Positions 1-10,280 of a stretch of 64,000 nucleotides of DNA are shown in pieces. Position 1 is the stretch's first letter, and each line of letters starts with the position of its first letter. Under the pieces are notes generated by a model. The model did not search any database, had not been told where the DNA came from, and worked only from the letters and a program-made list of their open reading frames with translations. The position numbers and the translations under genes are program-made. The DNA is from Pseudoalteromonas lipolytica (GTDB taxonomy: Bacteria > Pseudomonadota > Gammaproteobacteria > Enterobacterales > Alteromonadaceae). The stretch lies in assembly GCF_001306915.1 (NCBI RefSeq), contig NZ_LJTC01000006.1, positions 774-64,773 on the forward strand, written 5' to 3'.

Positions 1-228
1 AGCAATCGCATGCGTTTTCGTGCGTTTGGTTCTTTTCGAGAAAGCGCTAAAAGCTGTTCAGATATGTTTGAATTCAATGTTATTAGCCGGTGATTTTATA
101 TAGCCTATATTAGATCAGATATTTAAGCGGAATGGTATTAGCGAGTTACAAGTTAGCAAGGGTAAAGTCGAACTGTTGGGTTGTTTAGTACAGAGTCATT
201 CTAAGCTCACCCTGTTCATTCCCCAGGT

Positions 229-258
229 AGGTTGGGTAGAGCGGAGCGAAACCCAACA
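229..258 (+). repeat. Hairpin repeat, left copy of an inverted pair
   Basis: This 30-bp unit is itself an imperfect palindrome: arms GTTGGGT and ACCCAAC flank a GC-rich centre. The unit recurs on the opposite strand at 418-447 with only two mismatches in 30 positions. It resembles the short REP-like hairpins common between genes in many proteobacteria. No transposase is present. Confidence 0.75.
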
Positions 259-417
259 TAATCCATATGACCCTCTTCATAACCCATGGTTAAAAATTCT
301 TAAAATCTCTACTGGTCTAACTGGTTGGCGATCTCTAAACGGCTTATTTCACCTCGCGCTAATTCGTCTTTTATTAATGAGCTTTACCTCTTCATTCTGC
401 ATGACGAATTACCACGC

Positions 418-447
418 TGTTGGGTTACGCTTCGCTCTACCCAACCT
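418..447 (-). repeat. Hairpin repeat, right copy of an inverted pair
   Basis: This is the reverse complement of the 229-258 unit with 28 of 30 positions identical. The two copies enclose about 160 bp of non-coding DNA, so the whole 229-447 block could form either two small hairpins or one long stem-loop. Confidence 0.75.
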
Positions 448-606
448 ACGCCAGACTTCCAAACCTTTACTCCTTCAACTTTCCCCTCGTTAACTTTACT
501 CTTGTAATTCACGAACTCGCTCAGCTGCCGTTCATTAAATTAACTTTGCTTTGTTTATGGCTTTGATTTAGGATCAAATCAGTTTAAAAGCAAGAACTAA
601 TGGCCT

Positions 607-1662
607 GTGTCTAGATTACTTATTTGTTTATTATTATTTTTTTCGAGTGCTTCAACCTTTGCTGTTGAGGTGACTAATTTATATCAAGATACTCTTAAAG
701 TTGCAGACAAATCACGTGATGCTCGTTTGGCAGCAAGCCGTGAAGCGCTGCTAAATGTGTTGGTGAAAGTAAGTGGGGACACAAGTGCAGATCAAAACCC
801 GGTTGCTAAACAACGCACCCGCGACATTTCCGATTACATGCTCAAATTTGAATATGATGAAAAAGCAGATGGCAGTTTAAATCTGGTCGTTAAGTTCGAA
901 GCCAATAAGATTAATGCATTAATCAAAGATCTTGGCTTGCCACTTTGGGGGACACGTCGTCCTTTAGTGGCGATCTGGCTAGGTATTGAAGATAACTGGC
1001 GCCGTGAATTGGTTACTCAAGAATCATACCCACAGCTTGAACAGCTTATATACGACAAAGCAAGTCGTCGTGGTTTACCTGTGGTTGTGCCACTACTTGA
1101 TTTACAAGATCGCGCTATTGTTGGGATACCAGAAGTGTGGGGTAATTTCTCTGAGCCTGTAGAGCGAGCTTCAAGCCGTTATAGTGCTGAGCGCAGTATT
1201 ACTGCAAGAATGTATCAACAAGCTGATTCAGAAACCTGGATCCTTGATTGGCGTTTCACTAATGCTGAATTATTCGATACTAATCGTTTGATGGGTGATA
1301 AGCAGCAAATTGTTGCAGATATGATTGATAGTTTAGCGGGTGGCTTAGCAGCAGAATACGCAATAGATCCAACGATGATTGGCCAACTTGCTACAGCAAC
1401 TTTCTATCTTAAAGGTATCAATAACTTTGTAGATATTGAATTTGCTAAACGCCGTTTAGAGAGCTTAAGTGTTGTTAATCGTGCCGTAATATCTGTGCGT
1501 ACACCTGATAGCGTTCAATTTACTGTTAATCACACTGGCAGCATGAATGATTTTAGAAAAGCGTTAGAACTTGATAGTGCCTTTAAAGCGTATCAGGACC
1601 CGCGTGATTTCTATCAAGTAGTCAATAAAGATGAGCTTGAATATCAGTGGCAGGGGCTTTAA
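607..1662 (+). CDS. DUF2066 domain-containing exported protein
   Basis: The 351-residue product starts with a signal peptide (residues 1-19, hydrophobic core LLICLLLFF, cut after TFA) and then matches the DUF2066 family of gammaproteobacteria. Its function is unknown. The start is GTG; an ATG at 600 is in another frame and stops within a few codons. It lies directly upstream of hda, the usual arrangement for this family, with only five bases between the stop and the hda start chosen here, so the two are probably co-transcribed. Family membership is by recognition of the sequence and the neighbour, not by a search. Confidence 0.85.
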   Translation: MSRLLICLLLFFSSASTFAVEVTNLYQDTLKVADKSRDARLAASREALLNVLVKVSGDTSADQNPVAKQRTRDISDYMLKFEYDEKADGSLNLVVKFEANKINALIKDLGLPLWGTRRPLVAIWLGIEDNWRRELVTQESYPQLEQLIYDKASRRGLPVVVPLLDLQDRAIVGIPEVWGNFSEPVERASSRYSAERSITARMYQQADSETWILDWRFTNAELFDTNRLMGDKQQIVADMIDSLAGGLAAEYAIDPTMIGQLATATFYLKGINNFVDIEFAKRRLESLSVVNRAVISVRTPDSVQFTVNHTGSMNDFRKALELDSAFKAYQDPRDFYQVVNKDELEYQWQGL

Positions 1663-1667
1663 TCGCA

Positions 1668-2372
1668 GTGCAAGAACCAATGCAAATGGCATTACCTGTT
1701 ACTTTGCCTGATGATGAAACATTTACTTCTTATTTTGGTGGCGAAAACTCGCTTGAAGTGAGTCACCTTAAAGATGCGTTCACAAAGCTTAGTAACAAAT
1801 TTCAATATACTTATTTATGCGGTTTGGGCGATTCAGGTAAATCGCACCTGTTGTATGCGACCTGTATTCACGCTCAAGAGCGCGGTTTGTCAACCATGTT
1901 ACTTTCGATGCGTGAAGTGATTGACTACGGCCCTGTGGTACTTGAAGGTCTCGAAAACCTTGACGTGTTATGTATTGATGACGTGCACTTGGTAGCAGGC
2001 AACGATGCATGGGAGAAAGGATTATTTAACTTTTTCAATCGCTTTAATGAGCCGGGCAAATACCTTGTGGTCACAGCTGATTTATTACCTGACATGCTAC
2101 ATATCAACCTACCGGATTTAGTTTCGCGTTTGAAGTGGGGCACAACGTTACAAATTCGTTCAATGAGCGATGATGACAAAGCCGAAGCGCTCGTACGCCG
2201 TGCTCACATGCGTGGCCTTGAATTGACGGATGAATGCGCGCGCTTTTTATTAACGCGATTAAGCCGTGATATGCGTGCGTTATTAGACGTTTTAGATAAA
2301 CTTGACCACGCCTCAATGGCTGCACAAAGAAAATTAACAATTCCTTTTATAAAATCAACGTTAAAGCTTTAG
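1668..2372 (+). CDS. hda: DnaA inactivator Hda
   Basis: Hda is an AAA+ protein that, bound to the DNA-loaded sliding clamp, stimulates ATP hydrolysis by DnaA and so prevents re-initiation. The GTG at 1668 gives an N-terminus aligning residue for residue with E. coli Hda, including the clamp-binding motif QMALPV at residues 6-11 and PDDETF after it; an AGGGG Shine-Dalgarno lies at 1652-1656. An upstream in-frame GTG at 1647 lies inside the previous gene and is less likely. The Walker A-like loop GLGDSGKSH (52-60) and Walker B LCIDD (101-105) are intact. The 234-residue length is normal. Confidence 0.95.
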   Translation: MQEPMQMALPVTLPDDETFTSYFGGENSLEVSHLKDAFTKLSNKFQYTYLCGLGDSGKSHLLYATCIHAQERGLSTMLLSMREVIDYGPVVLEGLENLDVLCIDDVHLVAGNDAWEKGLFNFFNRFNEPGKYLVVTADLLPDMLHINLPDLVSRLKWGTTLQIRSMSDDDKAEALVRRAHMRGLELTDECARFLLTRLSRDMRALLDVLDKLDHASMAAQRKLTIPFIKSTLKL

Positions 2373-2400
2373 TAGGGCTAGAATCTAGTCCTTGCTTTCA
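2373..2400 (+). terminator. Possible weak terminator after hda
   Basis: A seven-pair stem GGGCTAG/CTAGTCC with a three-base loop follows the hda stop, then a short T-rich run. The stem contains a G-T pair, so this is a weak candidate. Confidence 0.35.
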
Positions 2401-2434
2401 GTTATCATTAGCTATTACAAAAATCCTTCTGTGA

Positions 2435-3430
<996 letters not shown>

Positions 3431-3445
3431 GAGTGAAGATATAAA

Positions 3446-5833
3446 ATGAAATTTAGTGAAAAGTGGTTAAGAGAGTGGGTTAACCCAGCAATCGACACAC
3501 AGGCTCTTTCGGAACAGTTATCAATGGCTGGACTTGAAGTTGACGGTGTTGAGCCTGCAGCAGCTGAGTTCACAGGCGTTGTTGTTGGTGAAGTGGTTGA
3601 GTGTGGTCAACACCCAGACGCTGATAAGTTACGTGTAACTAAAGTAAACGTAGGTGGTGATGAGCTACTTGATATCGTGTGTGGTGCACCTAACTGTCGT
3701 CAAGGTTTAAAAGTCGCTGTTGCGACTGTTGGCGCTGTATTACCAGGCGACTTCAAAATCAAAAAAGCCAAACTTCGTGGTCAACCTTCACACGGTATGC
3801 TGTGCGCATTCGTTGAGTTAGGTATCAGCGAAGAAGGTGATGGCATCATGGAATTACCAAGTGATGCACCAATCGGTACTGATTTACGTGAGTACTTAAG
3901 CCTAGACGACAACATTATTGATGTTGACTTAACACCTAACCGTGGTGATTGCCTAGGTATCAAAGGCCTAGCGCGCGAAGTTGGTGTACTTAACAGTGTT
4001 GATGTAAACACACTTGAAATCGCACCAGTTGCTGCAACGATTGATGACAAAGTATCGATTGAGCTTGTGAATGATGAAGCGTGTCCTAGTTATTTAGGGC
4101 GTGTAATTAAAGGTATTAACCTTGATGCAGAAACACCACTTTGGATGGTAGAAAAACTGCGTCGCAGTGGTATTCGCTCAATTGACCCTGTTGTTGATGT
4201 AACAAACTACGTGTTATTAGAGCTAGGCCACCCAATGCACGCATTTGATTTAAATGCGATTGAAGGTGGTATTAAAGTACGTAGCGCAAACGCGGGTGAA
4301 GAGTTAGTTCTGTTAGATGGCAACACTGCAAAACTAAACGAGTCAACGCTTGTGATTGCTGATCACAATAAAGCGCTTGCTATTGCAGGTATTTTTGGTG
4401 GTGAAAAGTCAGGTGTAACTGAAGCAACTTCAGATATTTTATTAGAAAGTGCATTCTTTAACCCTGTCGCTATTGCGGGTCAAGCACGTAGCTACGGTTT
4501 ACACACAGATGCGTCACACCGTTACGAGCGTGGTGTCGATTTTGCACTGCAAAAAGATGCGATGGAACGAGCGACAGCATTACTTCTTGAAATTGTTGGC
4601 GGTGAAGCAGGCCCAGTTGTTGAAGCAGTTGCAACTGACAAATTACCAAAAGTAACAGAAGTACGTTTACGTCGTGAGCGTTTAGACCGTGTAATTGGCC
4701 ACCACATTGATGATGCAAAAGTAACTGACATCCTAACGCGTTTAGGTTTAGACGTTAAAGTTGTTGATGGTGTATGGAGTGCTGACGTACCTAGCTATCG
4801 CTTTGATATTCGTATCGAAGAAGATTTAATTGAAGAAGTTGCGCGTGTATACGGCTATAACAGTATTCCTAACGTTGCACCAACTGCTAAATTAAAAATG
4901 ACTAACCATGACGAGTCGCATGTTGCGGTAACTAAATTCCGCAATACGCTTGTAACACGTGGTTACCAAGAAGCAATTACTTACAGCTTCGTTGATCCAA
5001 AAGCACAAGCAATTTTACACCCGCAAAGTGATGCGCTTGTATTGCCACACCCAATTTCGGTTGAAATGTCGGCAATGCGCGTGAGCTTGATGCCGGGTCT
5101 ATTAGCGTCTCTAGTTTATAATCAAAACCGTCAGCAACCACGTGTACGTTTATTTGAGCACGGCTTAAAATTCTTACGTGACGAAAATGCTGAAAACGGT
5201 GTAAACCAAGTTGCTGTTATCGGTGGTGTAATCTCAGGTCTTGCACACGGTGAACATTGGGTTCAAGAGAAGCGTAGCGTTGATTTCTATGATTTAAAAG
5301 GTGATGTTGAAGCACTTTTAGCTATTAGTAACGATTCATCACGTTTTGAGATAAAAGCAGAGCAGTCTGATGGCTTACACCCAGGCCAATCAGCCGTTAT
5401 TTATGTTGATGGTAAGAAAGTAGGTTTCTTTGGTGCAGTGCACCCACAAGCGCAAAAGTCACTAGATATCAACAACACAGCATTTGTGTTTGAAATCGAA
5501 ATGTCTGCACTAGAAAAAAGAAAATTACCAGAAGCCGTGGCAGTGTCGAAATTCCCGTCAAACCGCCGTGATATCGCGATTTTAGTGGAAGATCACGTAA
5601 AATCTGGCGATATTTTAAATGTCATAGAAAAAGTTGGCGGAAATCAATTGGTTGACCTAAACTTATTCGATGTGTATAAGGGCAAAGGTATTGAGCCAAA
5701 TTATAAGAGTTTGGCGATTGCTCTAACACTGCAAGCGGTTGATAGAACGCTCGAAGAGAAAGATATCAATCAAGTAGTTGATAATGTGGTGGCCGCACTG
5801 GCCGAACAATTTAACGCATCGTTGAGGGACTAG
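3446..5833 (+). CDS. pheT: Phenylalanyl-tRNA synthetase beta subunit
   Basis: The 795-residue beta subunit partners PheS and carries tRNA recognition and editing. The order of domains is normal: an EMAP-like tRNA-binding domain at about residues 39-150 ([18 protein letters not shown]), the B3/B4 editing module at about 210-385, B5 at about 400-475, the inactive synthetase-like core, and a C-terminal FDX-ACB anticodon-binding domain ([16 protein letters not shown]) at about 700-795. ihfA starts two bases after its stop, as in E. coli, implying one transcript. Confidence 0.97.
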   Translation: MKFSEKWLREWVNPAIDTQALSEQLSMAGLEVDGVEPAAAEFTGVVVGEVVECGQHPDADKLRVTKVNVGGDELLDIVCGAPNCRQGLKVAVATVGAVLPGDFKIKKAKLRGQPSHGMLCAFVELGISEEGDGIMELPSDAPIGTDLREYLSLDDNIIDVDLTPNRGDCLGIKGLAREVGVLNSVDVNTLEIAPVAATIDDKVSIELVNDEACPSYLGRVIKGINLDAETPLWMVEKLRRSGIRSIDPVVDVTNYVLLELGHPMHAFDLNAIEGGIKVRSANAGEELVLLDGNTAKLNESTLVIADHNKALAIAGIFGGEKSGVTEATSDILLESAFFNPVAIAGQARSYGLHTDASHRYERGVDFALQKDAMERATALLLEIVGGEAGPVVEAVATDKLPKVTEVRLRRERLDRVIGHHIDDAKVTDILTRLGLDVKVVDGVWSADVPSYRFDIRIEEDLIEEVARVYGYNSIPNVAPTAKLKMTNHDESHVAVTKFRNTLVTRGYQEAITYSFVDPKAQAILHPQSDALVLPHPISVEMSAMRVSLMPGLLASLVYNQNRQQPRVRLFEHGLKFLRDENAENGVNQVAVIGGVISGLAHGEHWVQEKRSVDFYDLKGDVEALLAISNDSSRFEIKAEQSDGLHPGQSAVIYVDGKKVGFFGAVHPQAQKSLDINNTAFVFEIEMSALEKRKLPEAVAVSKFPSNRRDIAILVEDHVKSGDILNVIEKVGGNQLVDLNLFDVYKGKGIEPNYKSLAIALTLQAVDRTLEEKDINQVVDNVVAALAEQFNASLRD

Positions 5834-5835
5834 AT

Positions 5836-6135
5836 ATGGCGCTTACTAAAGCCGACATAGCTGAACACCTATTTGAAAAACTCGGGATCAATAAAAAAGA
5901 TGCCAAAGATTTAGTTGAAGCGTTTTTTGAAGAAATCCGCTCAGCGCTAGAAAAAGGCGAGCAGGTTAAGCTCTCTGGATTTGGTAACTTTGATCTTCGA
6001 GATAAGAAAGAACGTCCAGGCCGCAATCCGAAAACAGGTGAAGATATTCCTATTTCGGCGCGCCGAGTTGTGACTTTTAGACCAGGTCAAAAGCTAAAAA
6101 CTCGTGTAGAAGTTGGCACAAGCAAAGCAAAATAA
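5836..6135 (+). CDS. ihfA: Integration host factor alpha subunit
   Basis: IHF-alpha is one half of the heterodimeric, sequence-specific DNA-bending protein. The 99-residue product has the HU/IHF fold, including the beta-arm segment [14 protein letters not shown] that enters the minor groove and the C-terminal helix. The location immediately after pheT is the conserved place for ihfA rather than a plain HU gene. It ends the operon, with a strong hairpin terminator just after the stop. Confidence 0.95.
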   Translation: MALTKADIAEHLFEKLGINKKDAKDLVEAFFEEIRSALEKGEQVKLSGFGNFDLRDKKERPGRNPKTGEDIPISARRVVTFRPGQKLKTRVEVGTSKAK

Positions 6136-6136
6136 G

Positions 6137-6162
6137 AAAAGGCAGCGTTAGCTGCCTTTTTT
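6137..6162 (+). terminator. Terminator of the pheST-ihfA operon
   Basis: A stem GGCAGC/GCTGCC with a four-base loop is preceded by an A-run and followed by six T. It lies within 30 bases of the ihfA stop. Confidence 0.9.
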
Positions 6163-6199
6163 ATTTGTCTGAGCACTGCACATTAGCGAGTTGGAATTA

Positions 6200-7006
6200 T
6201 CAAAACCCGCGTGGTGATACGAAGCTTCCTTCTTGGATACTGTCGTAGGTTTTTTGTGCTAAATCATCTAAGCTGTCTAGGCTTTTGCCTGCGGCAGCAA
6301 GTTGATGTTCGATAGGTAAAATATCGACATTTTCATACCCTGATAATTGTGCCACGCGTGCAAAAGTGTATGCGTGCTTATACTTTTCGTGTTTGTAAAA
6401 TAAGCTGACCAGAGTCGGGTAGATCTCTGGATTCGGTGTTTCACCTGCTTTATTTAACTCGAGCGTTTTGTATAGCAAATCAATGGTTTTTTCATCATCA
6501 AACTTCACGTAGTAGCTTGCCAAGAAAAACTGCATTTCAGCATCTTCGGTCACCCGTTTATCTTGTTTTTCTTCAAGGGCGAGTAGTTTAGTTAACGCTG
6601 ATTGGTCGTTATTACGTGACCAATGGTAATACAACAAACCAGGGTGGTTCGTATTTTTGGTATCTTGAAAAATACGTGTCATTTCTTTAATGCTTGTTAA
6701 ATGACCTTCAACGCGAGAGGTGGTTTTTTCTTTTAGTTTTATATGCTCAATCTTGGCCGCAAGCGATACACATTGATCGTATTTCTCAAAGTCTTTTAAT
6801 AATTGATATTTGTTTTCGTCTGTTGGCGACTTATATTCAACATAACGTTGAATGATGACCTCGGCACGTTGCTCTTTACAGTGACTGTCTTTATTTAAAT
6901 CACTGCAGAAGCCAGGTGTTTCGTCGCACACTTTCGCCAGTGTAAGCGGATCTTCACAGCCTGCTAATGCCAATAAACCAAGCAACACGCTTGCTCTTAA
7001 TAACAT
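6200..7006 (-). CDS. DUF2989 family lipoprotein
   Basis: The 268-residue product begins with a lipoprotein signal peptide and lipobox LALAGC (lipidated Cys17), so it should be membrane-anchored. The following segment with spaced cysteines (CDETPGFCSDLNKDSHC) and a helical repeat-like body match the DUF2989 family known from Shewanella, Vibrio and Pseudoalteromonas. The second half has a TPR-like character. It is transcribed divergently from the GAPDH gene and convergently toward ihfA. The function is unknown. Confidence 0.75.
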   Translation of the reverse strand: MLLRASVLLGLLALAGCEDPLTLAKVCDETPGFCSDLNKDSHCKEQRAEVIIQRYVEYKSPTDENKYQLLKDFEKYDQCVSLAAKIEHIKLKEKTTSRVEGHLTSIKEMTRIFQDTKNTNHPGLLYYHWSRNNDQSALTKLLALEEKQDKRVTEDAEMQFFLASYYVKFDDEKTIDLLYKTLELNKAGETPNPEIYPTLVSLFYKHEKYKHAYTFARVAQLSGYENVDILPIEHQLAAAGKSLDSLDDLAQKTYDSIQEGSFVSPRGF

Positions 7007-7109
7007 TCCTTAACCTCTACTTAATTTGTACTACTTTATTCTAGCGCAATGATTTGTTCTGTAACAGTGGAGAATCGTTCGAGTTTAAATTAGAATACCC
7101 CTGCCTGAG

Positions 7110-7141
7110 ATGTGTTGCTCTCAAATCACAACACATTTTTT
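7110..7141 (+). promoter_or_regulatory. Leader hairpin upstream of the GAPDH gene
   Basis: An eight-pair stem ATGTGTTG/CAACACAT (arms 7110-7117 and 7129-7136) with an 11-base loop is followed directly by a T-run, 40 bases before the GAPDH start. It could be an operator or a weak intrinsic terminator in the leader. Confidence 0.4.
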
Positions 7142-7180
7142 AAGGCTATCCGTTCAAAATTGTTTAATTAGGTAAAAAAA

Positions 7181-8623
7181 ATGACCTCATCTCACGAGTT
7201 AGAATACACAAGCAGCTGGCAAGAACGTCAAGATTACGCAGAAAGTATGCAACCTATCATTGGTAGACTTTACCGTAATCGTGGTATCGAAATCGCTGTA
7301 TATGGCCGTCCTCTCGTTAATGCCAGTACAATCGATATCATCAAAGCACACAAAACAGTTGCTCAGTTTGAAGGTACAAAACTACGTTTACGTGAAAGCT
7401 TCCCTTTCTTAGAAGCAATTAGCAAAATGGACTTAAACTCAGCACGTATCGATATTGGTAAACTAGCGTATGGTTATTTGTTTAACGATGCTGCGAAAGG
7501 TCGCTCAGTTGAAGAGTACTTAACTGACGAATTAGCAGAAATCGCAAACTCAGAGCGTAAAGAACCACGTGATGTTGTGTTATACGGTTTCGGTCGTATC
7601 GGTCGTTTATTAGCGCGTCTTTTAATCGAGAAGTCAGGTCCTTATGCAGACCTACGTTTACGTGCAATCGTTGTACGTGGTGGTAAAGATGGTGACCTAG
7701 AAAAGCGTGCAAGCTTACTTCGTCGTGATTCTATCCACGGTCCATTCAATGGCTCAATTACAATTGACAAAGAGCGCAATGCAATTAAAGCTAACGGTAG
7801 CTACATCCAAGTTATCTATGCTAACTCACCAAGCGAAGTTGATTACACAGCTTACGGCATTGAGAATGCGCTTATTGTTGATAACACAGGTATTTGGAAA
7901 GACGAAGCAGGCCTTGGTCAGCACTTAGAAGCGAAAGGCGCAGCAAAAGTATTATTAACTGCACCAGCTAAAGGTAACATCAAGAACATCGTGTACGGTG
8001 TTAACAACCAAGATATCAAACCTGAAGATAAAATTGTCTGTGCAGCAAGCTGTACGACCAATGCTATTACGCCAACGTTAAAAGCGCTTAACGATAAGTT
8101 TGGTATCAAAAATGGTCACGTTGAAACTGTTCACTCGTACACCAATGACCAAAACTTAATTGATAACTACCACAAAGCTGAGCGTCGTGGCCGTGCTGCT
8201 GCACTTAACATGGTTATCACTTCAACAGGTGCTGCAAAAGCGGTTTCTAAAGCTTTACCTGAGCTTGAAGGTAAACTAACTGGTAACGCTATCCGCGTTC
8301 CTACGCCAAACGTATCAATGGCTATCTTGAACTTAAACCTTGAAAAAGGTACAACTGTTGAAGAACTAAATGCGTTCTTACGTGAAACAGCACTTCATTC
8401 AGACCTTCGTGATCAAATCGATTACACAGCGTCTACTGAAATCGTATCGACTGACTTAGTAGGTAGCCGTTACGCAGGTGTTGTTGATTCACAAGCGACA
8501 ATCGTAGATGACAACCGCGTTGTACTTTACGTTTGGTACGATAACGAGTTCGGTTATAGCTGTCAGGTAGTACGTTGTATGCGTGATATGGCTGAAGTAA
8601 CTTTCCCAAGCTTACCTCGCTAA
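7181..8623 (+). CDS. Glyceraldehyde-3-phosphate dehydrogenase, long form
   Basis: This 480-residue protein is a GAPDH family member preceded by about 130 extra residues; standard GapA is about 330. The Rossmann loop GFGRIG lies at 136-141, the catalytic Cys is C291 in ASCTTN, and the C-terminal WYDNEFGYS segment is intact, so it should oxidise glyceraldehyde 3-phosphate or run the reverse reaction. The N-terminal region has no motif recognised here. After the second strand the usual NAD-selecting Asp is replaced by a VVRGGKDGD stretch, so cofactor choice is uncertain. Long forms of this kind are known in marine Gammaproteobacteria. It is a single gene with its own terminator. Confidence 0.88.
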   Translation: MTSSHELEYTSSWQERQDYAESMQPIIGRLYRNRGIEIAVYGRPLVNASTIDIIKAHKTVAQFEGTKLRLRESFPFLEAISKMDLNSARIDIGKLAYGYLFNDAAKGRSVEEYLTDELAEIANSERKEPRDVVLYGFGRIGRLLARLLIEKSGPYADLRLRAIVVRGGKDGDLEKRASLLRRDSIHGPFNGSITIDKERNAIKANGSYIQVIYANSPSEVDYTAYGIENALIVDNTGIWKDEAGLGQHLEAKGAAKVLLTAPAKGNIKNIVYGVNNQDIKPEDKIVCAASCTTNAITPTLKALNDKFGIKNGHVETVHSYTNDQNLIDNYHKAERRGRAAALNMVITSTGAAKAVSKALPELEGKLTGNAIRVPTPNVSMAILNLNLEKGTTVEELNAFLRETALHSDLRDQIDYTASTEIVSTDLVGSRYAGVVDSQATIVDDNRVVLYVWYDNEFGYSCQVVRCMRDMAEVTFPSLPR

Positions 8624-8646
8624 TACCTAAGTTATAAAGAATCTAG

Positions 8647-8671
8647 AAGCCAGCATTATGCTGGCTTTTTT
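8647..8671 (+). terminator. Terminator of the GAPDH gene
   Basis: A stem AGCCAGC/GCTGGCT with a four-base loop is followed by six T, 25 bases after the stop codon. Confidence 0.9.
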
Positions 8672-8825
8672 AGTCGTGAAAGTTTTTGCAAATTTTCAGC
8701 ATGTGATAGGCTGTTAAGGGTCTACACCATATTACTAACAAAACGTTCTAACTACAGAGCGTTGACTTAATTCTGAACTAACAAGCGAATAGCTAAGAAT
8801 TATTTTTAACCAATAGGTTTATAGA

Positions 8826-9953
8826 ATGAAAATCACCAGCAATTTTGACAGTGGTAATATCAAGGTTATTGAAGCCGTTGATCCACTGAATATTCAATTA
8901 GAAATCAATAAAGACAATCAGTCTGATTTTTTCCAGTGGTTTCACTTTCGTCTTGAAACAACTGCGTTTCAAAACCATAAATTACACATTAATAACCTAG
9001 AGAACTCAGCATACCCTGATGGCTGGGAAGGTTACCATGCGGTTGCATCATACGACCGTCAAACTTGGTTCCGTGTCCCATCTGAGTACGCAAACGGCAC
9101 ACTATCATTTGAAGTAGAGCCTGAGTGCGGCAGCATGTACTTTGCTTACTTTGCGCCATACAGCTATGACCGTCACTTAGATTTACTAGCATGGGCACAA
9201 AGCCAACATGCCTGTGAATTAGAAACATTAGGCGAAACCCTTGATGGCCGTGACATGAGTGTTTTACGTGTGGGTATTCCTAGCAGTGAGAAGAAAAAAA
9301 TCTGGATCACGGCGCGCCAGCACCCAGGCGAAACTATGGCTGAGTGGTACGTTGAAGGTTTACTTCATAAATTACTTGATGATGAAGACCCACATGCAGC
9401 GGCACTATTATCTAAAGCGGTATTCTACATCGTGCCAAATATGAACCCAGATGGCAGTGTGCGTGGTCACCTACGTACTAACGCTAAAGGCGTTAACTTG
9501 AACCGTGAATGGCAAACACCGAGCATGGAAAATAGCCCTGAAGTTTTCTTAGTGCTTAACAAAATGCGAGAAACTGGCCTTGATATGCACTTAGATATTC
9601 ATGGTGACGAAGCAATTCCTTATAACTTTGTTGCGGGTAGTGAAGGTATCCCGGGCTACGATGATCGCTTAAAAGAGTTAGAAGATAGCTTTAAAGCTGC
9701 GCTTTTAACTGTGACGCCTGAGTTCCAAGACGAACATGGTTATCCAAAAGATGAGCCGGGCCAGGCTAACTTAACTGTCGGTTCTTCTGCTGTCGCGCAT
9801 GAATTTAATGCATTAGCGTACACGGTAGAGATGCCATTTAAAGATAACGATGATTTACCAGATCCAGATTATGGCTGGTCAGATCGTCGCTCGTATCAAT
9901 TTGGTCAAGATACGTTAGCGGCTATTGTTAACGTGGTTGATAAATTAAGATAA
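8826..9953 (+). CDS. Cytosolic M14 zinc carboxypeptidase
   Basis: No signal peptide is present, so the 375-residue enzyme is cytoplasmic. Residues 1-120 form the beta-rich N-terminal domain of the cytosolic carboxypeptidase (CCP) type, and residues 130-375 are the M14 catalytic domain. Zinc ligands are H166 and E169 in QHPGETMAEW and H259 in DIHGDE; the catalytic Glu is probably E335 in YTVEMPF. The MNPDG and NLNREW motifs are present. The eukaryotic CCP relatives deglutamylate tubulin; the bacterial substrate is unknown. It stands alone, ending at a strong hairpin. Confidence 0.88.
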   Translation: MKITSNFDSGNIKVIEAVDPLNIQLEINKDNQSDFFQWFHFRLETTAFQNHKLHINNLENSAYPDGWEGYHAVASYDRQTWFRVPSEYANGTLSFEVEPECGSMYFAYFAPYSYDRHLDLLAWAQSQHACELETLGETLDGRDMSVLRVGIPSSEKKKIWITARQHPGETMAEWYVEGLLHKLLDDEDPHAAALLSKAVFYIVPNMNPDGSVRGHLRTNAKGVNLNREWQTPSMENSPEVFLVLNKMRETGLDMHLDIHGDEAIPYNFVAGSEGIPGYDDRLKELEDSFKAALLTVTPEFQDEHGYPKDEPGQANLTVGSSAVAHEFNALAYTVEMPFKDNDDLPDPDYGWSDRRSYQFGQDTLAAIVNVVDKLR

Positions 9954-9960
9954 CGACCCT

Positions 9961-9989
9961 TACGGGCATCAGCAAAACTGATGCCCGTA
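9961..9989 (+). terminator. Terminator of the M14 carboxypeptidase gene
   Basis: A perfect 12-pair stem TACGGGCATCAG/CTGATGCCCGTA with a five-base loop starts a few bases after the stop. The T-run after it is poor, so termination may lean on the stem strength. Confidence 0.7.
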
Positions 9990-9999
9990 ATTGTATCTG

Positions 10000-10039
10000 A
10001 TACCAATTTGCAAAAATACTTAATTAAACAAATTGGTAT
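10000..10039. repeat. Short (40 bp) copy of a palindromic-ended element
   Basis: The ends are ATACCAAT and ATTGGTAT. The inner sequence matches both termini of the 162-bp element at 22267-22428, with one ACTTAAT where the long copy has two, 122 bp apart. The 122-bp length difference equals exactly what deletion between those direct repeats would remove. Confidence 0.75.
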
Positions 10040-10280
10040 GAAAGTTAAAAAAGCAGCGGTGCAGAGCAGGATGCATCGAATGTTAATTTAGTAGGTACAT
10101 TTATCATATTGAAAATTAACTGTTAACAAACTTGGTTGGTTTAAGTTAATATCCAATATATTCAGCTGTGAAGTAACAAAATTTCATTTTTATTTCTCAC
10201 AGTTATCGAGTCGCGCATTCTCACAAGCTCACGCTGAGTATCGTAACTAACAATAAAAAATATAATCATAGAGGATATCC
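10040..10280 (+). promoter_or_regulatory. AT-rich leader region of the alanine symporter gene
   Basis: With 9954-10039, which holds a terminator and a 40-bp repeat, this completes a 327-bp gap without a gene. It is AT-rich and should carry the symporter promoter. No riboswitch core was recognised; in particular no glycine-aptamer-like sequence was seen. A clear AGAGGA Shine-Dalgarno lies just before the ATG at 10281. Confidence 0.4.

Larger units (their letters stand above)
1..606. other. Non-coding region upstream of the DUF2066 gene
   Basis: No credible gene is seen here. A 105-codon open frame at 176-493 runs straight through two hairpin repeats (229-258 and 418-447) and has no family-like sequence. 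The stretch from about 455 to 500 is pyrimidine-rich. The promoter of the DUF2066 gene probably lies between 500 and 600, but no convincing -35/-10 pair was picked out. Confidence 0.6.

Noticed and set aside
176-493. Open reading frame of 105 codons in the first 600 bp
   Set aside because: It reads through both hairpin repeats, has no family-like composition and no good ribosome-binding site; it is a product of repeat sequence.
10040-10280. Glycine or lysine riboswitch before the amino acid symporter
   Set aside because: No conserved aptamer core was found by reading both strands of the leader.
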